Below, in pieces: positions 57,421 through 64,000 of a stretch of 64,000 bases of DNA (within the stretch, counting starts at the first letter, position 1; the number at the start of each line of letters is the position of its first letter). The position numbers were made by a program, and so were the translations under genes. Below the pieces are notes generated by a model. It was not told the DNA's origin and made no database searches. It saw only the letters and a program-made list of their open reading frames with translations. This DNA is from Gammaproteobacteria bacterium (GTDB lineage: Bacteria; Pseudomonadota; Gammaproteobacteria; Xanthomonadales; SZUA-36): assembly GCA_021772915.1 (NCBI GenBank), contig JAJFLB010000031.1, positions 1 through 64,000 of the forward strand, in the 5' to 3' direction.

Positions 57421-59217
57421 TTGGCATCAGCAATGAAGCCCACCAACACAAATAACCCGAACCACTTTCACAAGGTGGTGGATTGCCAGTGGGCGTGTCC
57501 GGCACACACAGATGTGCCCGAGTACATTCGTAAGATCGCCCAGGGCGACTTCACCCAGGCGTATATGCTCAACCGGGAAAGCAATATTTTCCCAGGCATC
57601 CTCGGGCGTGTTTGCGACCGTCCCTGTGAACCTGCCTGCCGGCGTGGACGCACTAACCAAAAACCTGTGGCCATCTGCCGCTTAAAGCGTGTTGCTGCAG
57701 ATCACCGCGGTGACATCAGTGCGCACATGCCGATTATTCCCAAGAACAAAAATGGCAAGAGGGTTGCCCTCATCGGGGCCGGGTGTGCGTCACTGGCGGT
57801 CGCCAACGACCTGATGCCGATTGGTTATGAATGCACCATTTTTGAGGCTTTGAAAGAACCCGGTGGGTTGATGCGATCAAACATTCCTTCTTTCCGCCTG
57901 CCTGCGAACGTGCTCAATGAAGAAATAAACGCCATCGTCGACATGGGTGCAGACCTGCGCTTGAATCACCCCATTGAGAGCATGAAAAGCCTGCTGGCCG
58001 AAGGATATGATGCGGTTTTTGTTGGCACCGGGGCACCCAAAGGCAAGGAGCTGAAGCTTCCCGGAAGAGAGGAAGCAACGGCCAATATCCACATCGGCAT
58101 CACCTGGCTGGAGTCCGTTGCTTTTGGGCACCTTGACGCGATCGGTAAACGCGTACTAATCATTGGTGTCGGCAACACGGCGATGGACTGTTGCAGAACC
58201 TCTCTGCGACTGGGTGCCAAAGACGTCAAGGTCATGGCACGAAAACCAAGAGATTTTTTTAAAGCCTCGGACTGGGAACTGGAAGACGCCGAAGAAGAAA
58301 ATGTTGAAATCATAGTTAACCATTCGCCCAAGGAATTTGTACTTGAAGATGGGCGTTTGGTGGGTATGAAGTTTGAACAGGTGGAATACGACATTGAATA
58401 CGGCCGGATCGTAAACCAGTGGACCACTGGCGAAATAGTGGTTCCCTGCGATGACGTAATTCTGGCCATCGGTCAGGAAAATGCATTCCCGTGGATTGAA
58501 CGAGACCTGGGGATGGAGTTTGACCAATGGGAAGTGCCGGTGGTGGATGAAACGACTTTTGAATCAACTCTGCCAGGCGTATTTTTTGGTGGTGATTCGG
58601 CCTTCGGGCCAAAGAACATCATTTGGGCCGTTGAACACGGACACCAGGCCGCGATTTCCATCCACCGACACTGTCAGGGTAAAGCCCTGACAGAGCGATT
58701 GCCGGTGTTGATGAATCTGGGCAGTCGCAAGATGGGGATGCACGAGTGGAGTTTCTCCAATGATTTTGACCCGGCTGCGCGGCGCAAGATGGAACATGTT
58801 GAACTTGACCAAAGGTTCAAGGACCTGACCACGGAAGTAGAGCTGGGTTTTACCGCCGAGCAGGCACAGCAAGAGGTTGAGCGCTGTTTGAACTGTGATA
58901 TACAAACGGTGTTTTTTGATTCCCTGTGTATCGAATGTGATGCCTGCCTGGATATCTGTCCGACCCAATGCCTGACCATCACGACCAACGCTGACAAGGG
59001 TGACTTGTTCGGACAATTGAGAGCACCGCGCCGGGAGCCGGAGCAGCCGCTGTACGTTTCTGAGCCACTGAAACAGACCACCCGGGTCATGGTCAAGGAT
59101 GAGAACCTGTGCTTACATTGCAGTCTGTGTGCCGAGCGCTGCCCCACGGCAGCCTGGGATATGCAAAAGTCCGGGTTTGAATTTCCGCGCGCCATTGACC
59201 ACAACGGAACAAGCTAA
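57421..59217 (+). CDS. GltD-like Fe-S flavoprotein with C-terminal 2x[4Fe-4S] ferredoxin domain
   Basis: 598 residues. A TTG start is favoured by GGAG five bases before it; ATG at 57433 is the alternative. N-terminal Fe-S region CQWACPAHTDVPEYIRKIAQ ... GRVCDRPCEPACRRG; FAD motif ALIGAGCASLAVANDL (Cys-Ala where Pro-Ala is usual); NADPH motif LIIGVGNTAMDCCRTSLRLG; GGDSAFGPKNIIWAVEHGHQ. The C-terminus adds ferredoxin motifs CIECDACLDICP and CLHCSLCAERCP. Likely links NAD(P)H to ferredoxin and to the KorAB enzyme whose genes follow. Its stop overlaps the korA start. Confidence 0.88.
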   Translation: MASAMKPTNTNNPNHFHKVVDCQWACPAHTDVPEYIRKIAQGDFTQAYMLNRESNIFPGILGRVCDRPCEPACRRGRTNQKPVAICRLKRVAADHRGDISAHMPIIPKNKNGKRVALIGAGCASLAVANDLMPIGYECTIFEALKEPGGLMRSNIPSFRLPANVLNEEINAIVDMGADLRLNHPIESMKSLLAEGYDAVFVGTGAPKGKELKLPGREEATANIHIGITWLESVAFGHLDAIGKRVLIIGVGNTAMDCCRTSLRLGAKDVKVMARKPRDFFKASDWELEDAEEENVEIIVNHSPKEFVLEDGRLVGMKFEQVEYDIEYGRIVNQWTTGEIVVPCDDVILAIGQENAFPWIERDLGMEFDQWEVPVVDETTFESTLPGVFFGGDSAFGPKNIIWAVEHGHQAAISIHRHCQGKALTERLPVLMNLGSRKMGMHEWSFSNDFDPAARRKMEHVELDQRFKDLTTEVELGFTAEQAQQEVERCLNCDIQTVFFDSLCIECDACLDICPTQCLTITTNADKGDLFGQLRAPRREPEQPLYVSEPLKQTTRVMVKDENLCLHCSLCAERCPTAAWDMQKSGFEFPRAIDHNGTS

Positions 59218-61025
59218 TGCCAGAAAGCCGGGTAAACGATTTCGTTTTAAAGATCGCCACGGTAAATGGTACCGGCTCCGCCAGTGCCAACAGCCTGCTG
59301 ATGAAGGCCCTGTTTCGCATGGGATTGCCGATAACGGGTAAAAACCTGTTCCCATCGAATATCCAGGGGCTACCGACCTGGTATGAAATACGCGCCAATC
59401 ATCGCGGTTATATGTCCCGATCCGGGCGGGTGGACGTCATGGTGGCCATGAATGCCCAGACCTATCAGCGTGACCTGGCAGAAGTCAGCCCCGGTGGTTT
59501 CCTGATATATGACTCCACCTGGCCGCGTGAGCGCGAACTGACCCGCGATGACATCACCGTACTCGGGGTGCCGTTGGCCAAGCTTTGCAACAAGCATTTC
59601 AGGAAGGCCAGGGTGCGTATCCTGATGAAAAATGTAGCCTACGTGGGTGTCTTATCTGCTTTGCTGGGTATAGACACGCGTATTTTACGAGCCTTGCTGG
59701 AAGAGACCTTTGCCAGCAAAACCGAGTTGGTGGAGAGTAATCTGCAAGCCATCAATCTCGGTTACAAGTACGCCACTGACAACTTCACCTGTCCGCTTCC
59801 CGTGCGTGCTGAAGCAATGGGTGATAACAAGGACTATGTCCTGATGGATGGTAATGCTGCTGCTGGCCTGGGTTGTGTGTATGCCGGAGCCACCGTGGGT
59901 GCGTGGTATCCGATCACTCCATCAACCTCGTTAATGGACAGTTTTAATTTCTATTGCAATATGTTTCGCACAGACAAGAGTAGTGGTGACAAGAACTATT
60001 GCATCGTGCAAGCCGAGGATGAACTGGCGGCGGCGGGTATTGTTTTGGGTGCCAACTGGGTCGGTGCACGGGCGTTTACCCCGACCTCTGGTCCCGGCAT
60101 TTCGCTGATGAGTGAGTTTATCGGTTTCGCTTACTATGCTGAGATACCATCGGTATTTTTTGATGTGCAGCGGGTCGGGCCATCCACCGGCATGCCCACG
60201 CGGACACAGCAATGCGACATTATGTTGTGTGCCTTTGCTTCACATGGTGACACGATGCACCCGTTACTGTTGCCGGCAAATCCGGGCGAGTGTTTTGAAA
60301 TGGCAGTCGCGGCCTTTGATCTTGCGGAACACCTGCAAACCCCGGTTTTTGTTCTTTCCGATCTTGATATTGGTATGAATGACTGGATGATTCCGGAACT
60401 GAAGTGGGATGACGGCTACCGACCGGACCGAGGCAAGGTGTTACAAGCAGAAGATGTTGAGAAGCTCGAGAAATTCTATCGTTATCTTGATACCGACGGT
60501 GACGGTATCGCAGCGCGCACCCTCCCTGGAGACCATCCCAAGGGTGCTTATTTCACGCGTGGGTCAGGACATAACAGACTGGGTGCCTACACTGAGAACG
60601 AGGACGAATACAAAGAAATTATTGATCGTCTTATGGTTAAGTGGGAAACCGCCAAGAAGCTGATACCTGAACCCAGATTGAAGCCGGCAAAAAAGAAGAC
60701 AAGCATTGGTATTATTGCTTATGGAAGTTCCGACGGCGCAGTTTTGGAAGCACTGGACCACTTGCGCACGGAGGACATCCACGCAGATTACCTACGTGTT
60801 TTGGGTTTTCCGTTCAATGGTAAAGTCAGTGAGTTCGTGGAGGACCATGAAACCGTGTTTGTGGTTGAGCAGAATCGTGATGGGCAATTGCGGACACTGC
60901 TTATCCTGGAAACGAACACGGATGCTGCAAAACTGATTCCGGTCTTGCACTACAACGGCATGCCCATTCCGAGCCAGTGTGTCATAGAAGGCGTGAGCAA
61001 GCACTTGGATACGGAGGCCGCATGA
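59217..61025 (+). CDS. korA: 2-oxoacid:ferredoxin oxidoreductase, fused gamma-alpha subunit
   Basis: 602 residues. Gamma domain first (residues about 1-190: FVLKIATVNGTGSASANSLL ... SRSGRVDVMVAMNAQTYQRD), then alpha (DGNAAAGLGCVYAGATVGAW; YPITPSTSLMDSF; FTPTSGPGISLMSEFIGFAY; GPSTGMPTRTQQCDI). With KorB it converts a 2-oxoacid and CoA to acyl-CoA and CO2 or the reverse, with ferredoxin. Substrate (2-oxoglutarate or pyruvate) is not certain. Starts in TAATG. Confidence 0.9.
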   Translation: MPESRVNDFVLKIATVNGTGSASANSLLMKALFRMGLPITGKNLFPSNIQGLPTWYEIRANHRGYMSRSGRVDVMVAMNAQTYQRDLAEVSPGGFLIYDSTWPRERELTRDDITVLGVPLAKLCNKHFRKARVRILMKNVAYVGVLSALLGIDTRILRALLEETFASKTELVESNLQAINLGYKYATDNFTCPLPVRAEAMGDNKDYVLMDGNAAAGLGCVYAGATVGAWYPITPSTSLMDSFNFYCNMFRTDKSSGDKNYCIVQAEDELAAAGIVLGANWVGARAFTPTSGPGISLMSEFIGFAYYAEIPSVFFDVQRVGPSTGMPTRTQQCDIMLCAFASHGDTMHPLLLPANPGECFEMAVAAFDLAEHLQTPVFVLSDLDIGMNDWMIPELKWDDGYRPDRGKVLQAEDVEKLEKFYRYLDTDGDGIAARTLPGDHPKGAYFTRGSGHNRLGAYTENEDEYKEIIDRLMVKWETAKKLIPEPRLKPAKKKTSIGIIAYGSSDGAVLEALDHLRTEDIHADYLRVLGFPFNGKVSEFVEDHETVFVVEQNRDGQLRTLLILETNTDAAKLIPVLHYNGMPIPSQCVIEGVSKHLDTEAA

Positions 61026-62077
61026 CCTATATCACTAAACCACGAATTGACCTGCCAGGTCAGTCAACCAACAAAATAGGTTTGCTCAGGCGGGATTATG
61101 AGGGCGTACTTTCCACACTGTGTGCCGGTTGTGGGCATGACTCCATTACCGCGGCGATCGTACAGGCATTCTGGGAGTTATCCATACCGCCAGAGAAGGT
61201 GGTCAAGCTTTCAGGTATCGGTTGTTCATCAAAGACACCTGCCTATTTCATTTCGGGGGCCCACGGATTTAATTCGGTACATGGTCGCATGCCTTCGGTT
61301 GCCACTGGTGCGCTGGCTGGAAATCGTGACCTTGTTTGTATCGGGGTCTCGGGTGATGGCGACTCCCTGTCTATTGGTTTCGGACAGTTTGGCCATGCGG
61401 TCCGGCGCAACATTAACATGTTGTATATTATTGAGAATAACGGTGTTTACGGTTTGACCAAAGGGCAGTTTTCAGCTTCTGCCGACAAGGGTAGCAAGGC
61501 TAAACGGGGTGAAATCAACCAGTGGAAAAATATAGATTCTGTTTCCACCGCCATTTCCATGGGTGGCAGTTTTGCGGCACGCAGTTTTTCGGGTGATCGG
61601 GAGCAATTGGTCACGTTGATCAAAGCCGGTGTCATGCACCCGGGTTGTGCTATTTTGGATGTTGTTTCCCCATGTGTGACTTTCAACGATCATCTGGGTT
61701 CAACCAAGAGCTATCTTTATACGCGGGATCATTATCATCCGGCCCTGGAAACGGATTTTGTCGCGCCGGCTAATGAAATCACCACCAGCTATGCCGAGGG
61801 CGAAAGCACCGTGGTGGAACTACACGACGGTTCCAAGCTGCTACTCAAAAAAGCCGACAGCGGTTATGACGCAACCAACCGCAGCAAGGTTTTACGCTAT
61901 CTGGAACAGCAGCGAGCCAGGGGTGAGGTCGTCACAGGTCTGTTGTTCATCAATGCGGAGCTGCCTGAAATGCATCTTATCTACGGCACCTCAAAAACAG
62001 CAATGAAGGACCTCCGCTTTGACAAGCTCAACCCGGGCAGCTTAGCCCTGGCGGAGCTTCAAAGCCGTATGCGCTGA
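61022..62077 (+). CDS. korB: 2-oxoacid:ferredoxin oxidoreductase, beta subunit
   Basis: 351 residues from the ATG at 61022, overlapping korA by ATGA; the ORF-track start at 60977 lies in korA. TPP-binding subunit: TLCAGCGHDSITAAIV and GIGCSSKTPAYF supply Fe-S/cofactor cysteines, VSGDGDSLSIGFGQFGHAVR with IENNGVYGLTKGQFS is the thiamine diphosphate motif. A 2-oxoglutarate-type enzyme is likely from overall form. Last gene of the series. Confidence 0.9.
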   Translation: MTYITKPRIDLPGQSTNKIGLLRRDYEGVLSTLCAGCGHDSITAAIVQAFWELSIPPEKVVKLSGIGCSSKTPAYFISGAHGFNSVHGRMPSVATGALAGNRDLVCIGVSGDGDSLSIGFGQFGHAVRRNINMLYIIENNGVYGLTKGQFSASADKGSKAKRGEINQWKNIDSVSTAISMGGSFAARSFSGDREQLVTLIKAGVMHPGCAILDVVSPCVTFNDHLGSTKSYLYTRDHYHPALETDFVAPANEITTSYAEGESTVVELHDGSKLLLKKADSGYDATNRSKVLRYLEQQRARGEVVTGLLFINAELPEMHLIYGTSKTAMKDLRFDKLNPGSLALAELQSRMR

Positions 62078-62141
62078 TCGCGCCCACAGAATCCATCACG
62101 ACAGAGCTGTGTTTAACTCCAACCGAGCAACAGGAGCGTTT

Positions 62142-62891
62142 ATGAAAACCCTATTAAGTTTCCTACTGATCATGTCGGTCAATTTAGGTATTGCTGATGA
62201 GTTTGACGCCGTTGAGGCCAAACTTGAAATGGCTCTGGAAGCAGACATCAGGACGGATGCGGAGAAAGAACGCGACCGCAACCGCCGACCGACTGACACA
62301 CTCAAATTTTTCGGCTTGCGTGATGACATGAAAATAGTGGAGCTACTGCCCGGCGGGGGTTGGTACACCAAGTTGCTGGTTCCCGTTGTCAGGGAAAAGG
62401 GGGAGTATTACGCTGCATTTGGAACCATGAGAATTTCTGAATCACTGCTTGAGGAGCCCGGTTTCGAAGCCGCACAAATCATTGCCGCAGATTCAAAAAC
62501 CTACCGTGAAAAAGGCGCACGTACCTATACACTGGAAACCAAAGGGCTGGGGATAACCGGTGTGGACATGGTGCTGACCTTCCGCAATTACCACAATTTT
62601 TCCAGCGAGGGGCGGGCAACCATGAACAAAGTCGCGTTTGCCGCCCTTAAAAGTGGCGGTGTGTATGCTGTGGTTGATCACACCCGGCGTCACATGGAAG
62701 CCGACAACATGGAAAATCGTCGACGTATTGATCCCGTATTGGCCATCCATGAAATTCAGGCTGCCGGGTTCCAGCTGGTGGATTACAGCGACCGCCATTT
62801 CCGACCCGATGATGAATTGCGTTACGAGGTGGGTCGTAAGACCGTTACCGGCAATACGGATCGGTGGACCCTCAAGTTTGTCAAACCCTGA
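62142..62891 (+). CDS. Predicted secreted SAM-dependent methyltransferase (COG4798-like)
   Basis: 249 residues from the ATG at 62142 (GGAG before it). Begins with a signal peptide (MKTLLSFLLIMSVNLGIADE), then NRRPTDTLKFFGLRDDMKIV, the SAM-site line VELLPGGGWYTKLLVPVV, VLTFRNYHNF and a C-terminal RRIDPVLAIHEIQAAGFQLV. Periplasmic methyltransferase-like proteins of this kind are common in marine Proteobacteria; the substrate is unknown. Confidence 0.82.
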   Translation: MKTLLSFLLIMSVNLGIADEFDAVEAKLEMALEADIRTDAEKERDRNRRPTDTLKFFGLRDDMKIVELLPGGGWYTKLLVPVVREKGEYYAAFGTMRISESLLEEPGFEAAQIIAADSKTYREKGARTYTLETKGLGITGVDMVLTFRNYHNFSSEGRATMNKVAFAALKSGGVYAVVDHTRRHMEADNMENRRRIDPVLAIHEIQAAGFQLVDYSDRHFRPDDELRYEVGRKTVTGNTDRWTLKFVKP

Positions 62892-62954
62892 TACGCCTTG
62901 TAATGTCGCAATCGCAGGTACCCGCCCAGGCTCTTAAGGGCGGTTAGCCCCAAC

Positions 62955-62973
62955 GGACCCGCTTGTCGGGTCC
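62955..62973 (+). terminator. Hairpin GGACCCG-CTTGT-CGGGTCC
   Basis: Perfect 7-bp GC-rich stem with a 5-nt loop, 64 bp after the methyltransferase stop. No T run follows. The rest of 62892-63121 shows no gene. Confidence 0.4.
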
Positions 62974-63121
62974 CGTGCTGGTGCTTGTGTGAGCCCGATA
63001 CACGACGGGCGAGTGAGCTGGTCAATTGTGCTAGTTCAATAACGTTTCACATCGCATTGAACTGCTATAATCTTGTCGAGGTCCTAATGAATACGCTTGG
63101 CAATCACGGCGGCAATCGAAA

Positions 63122-63910
63122 ATGAAAAAGACGATCCCGATACTCCTGCTGGTTATTCTTTTCGGGGGTGCCGGCTGGTATTTTTTCACCGAAAAGCCGG
63201 AACCAGTTCACGAGTTACCTCTGCCCCAACCACTGCCGGTTAAACCCGAGCCGGCGCCACAGCCGGAACCAGAGCCCGAAACCATCATTGCCGAGCTTGA
63301 GCCTGAACCCGAGATTATTCCGGAACCATTACCGGAATTGAATGAAAGCGACCCACAGTTTACCCGTGCCCTTGCGGAAATATTGGGCGGAGAGTCATTT
63401 ACACAGTACCTGGTAAAAAGTGACGTCATCAGCCGATTTGTGACCGTGATTGATGGCCTCACCAGCCGACAGGTCTCACCACAGGTCAATCCAGTTCGAC
63501 CCGTTGCCGGCAGCTTCAAAGTTCTGGGCGAAGGCGACAGCGTGGTTTTGAGCTCAGAGAACTTTGCCCGTTACGATGCTTATGTATCCCTACTGGCTAA
63601 TATGAACACCGACGCGATACTGGCCCTGTATCAACGTTATGACTCATTGTTTCAACAAGCCTGGGAGGACAACGGTCGTGAGGGGTTTTTCGACCAAAGG
63701 TTGGAAGAGGTGATTGATGACTTGCTGGCAACGCCGGAAGCACAAGCCCCAATTTACCTGACCAAACCCGAGGCCGTTTACCTGTATCGGCAACCGGAAC
63801 TGGAGCTCATGACGGCGGGCCAGAAGATACTGGTACGCATGGGCAATGCCAACGCTGCGGTCGTGAAAGAAAAACTGGCCGAGATCAAATCAGGTATCAA
63901 CAGCGGCTAG
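63122..63910 (+). CDS. DUF3014 protein, single membrane anchor with Pro-Glu linker
   Basis: 262 residues. One N-terminal membrane helix (TIPILLLVILFGGAGWYFF), then a long Pro/Glu linker (residues about 25-75) reaching into the periplasm, then the DUF3014 domain: SFTQYLVKSDVISRFVTVID, YVSLLANMNTDAILALYQRY, GREGFFDQRLEEVIDDLLAT, TAGQKILVRMGNANA. Role unknown; the architecture suggests a periplasmic binding domain held off the membrane. The last 90 bases of the window hold nothing recognisable. Confidence 0.85.
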   Translation: MKKTIPILLLVILFGGAGWYFFTEKPEPVHELPLPQPLPVKPEPAPQPEPEPETIIAELEPEPEIIPEPLPELNESDPQFTRALAEILGGESFTQYLVKSDVISRFVTVIDGLTSRQVSPQVNPVRPVAGSFKVLGEGDSVVLSSENFARYDAYVSLLANMNTDAILALYQRYDSLFQQAWEDNGREGFFDQRLEEVIDDLLATPEAQAPIYLTKPEAVYLYRQPELELMTAGQKILVRMGNANAAVVKEKLAEIKSGINSG

Positions 63911-64000
63911 CTTGAACGTCACGCAAACCGATCTGCTGTCCAGTGAACTACCTGCGGTTGTCTTCCACACGCCCAGCGCGTGACATTGATTGAAACAACC

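Noticed and set aside
63200-63350. Repeating CCGGAACC-type units as a possible DNA repeat or CRISPR
   Set aside because: They encode the Pro-Glu linker of the DUF3014 protein; spacing is codon-driven and there are no spacers.

Overview
The window looks like the replication-origin neighbourhood of a gammaproteobacterial chromosome. rpmH, rnpA, yidC and mnmE run one way from the origin, and dnaA, dnaN, recF and gyrB run the other. cmoA/cmoB, the two-subunit glyQ/glyS and a QmcA-type stomatin fit Gammaproteobacteria. A complete set for the APS pathway (sat, aprBA, qmoAB plus hdrCB, dsrE2, tusA) points to a sulfur-oxidising lifestyle. dsrAB and sox genes are not in the window, so the direction of the pathway is inferred.

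Layout. (1) 1-13.2 kb is accessory DNA. It holds a cut-off amidohydrolase, decayed IS91-like transposases at about 1.6-3.1 and 12.85-13.2 kb, an in-frame chimera of an rve integrase and an IS110 transposase tail, and between them an island. The island has a LysR regulator divergent from a run of plus-strand genes: DUF1348, a relic leader, an alpha/beta hydrolase, a PNPOx-like protein, a secreted protein, OsmC, a deiodinase-like redoxin, an AhpD-like protein, a PLP decarboxylase that lost its active-site block, and a MAPEG protein. (2) 13.3-28.7 kb is mixed: a frameshifted membrane gene, a GC-rich secreted protein, a two-gene ABC exporter, a PNPOx/FNR/ferredoxin fusion with a VOC protein, LysR and AraC regulators, glutaredoxin, thiolase, cmoAB, stomatin/NfeD and a glutamine amidotransferase. 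(3) 28.7-43.0 kb is the core origin region, bracketed by two copies of a 263-305 bp inverted-repeat element. recF carries two perfect 16-bp parS sites. The dnaN-dnaA gap is AT-rich with a DnaA box and DnaA-trio-like repeats. (4) 43.0-62.1 kb is the energy island. tusA, dsrE2, hdrB, hdrC, qmoB and qmoA lie on the minus strand. Divergent from them on the plus strand are sat, an ankyrin protein, aprB, aprA, a YkgJ-type Cys-cluster protein, an NAD(P)-aldehyde dehydrogenase, a class V aminotransferase, a GltD-like Fe-S flavoprotein, korA and korB. (5) 62.1-64 kb has a secreted methyltransferase and a DUF3014 protein.

How the genes may work together (inference). AprBA and Sat oxidise sulfite to sulfate with substrate-level ATP formation. 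Electrons leave AprBA through QmoAB. The usual membrane subunit QmoC is missing here and soluble HdrC and HdrB take its place. The complex could therefore split electrons and make reduced ferredoxin instead of only feeding quinone. A 2-oxoacid:ferredoxin oxidoreductase (KorAB) and a ferredoxin-fused GltD-like flavoprotein are encoded in the same plus-strand series, so sulfur oxidation may be coupled to reductive carboxylation or NADPH supply. I regard this qmoAB-hdrCB / sat-ank-aprBA / kor layout as the most interesting system in the window. The parS sites inside recF and the hairpin-bearing repeat family come next. No rRNA, tRNA or CRISPR array was seen.
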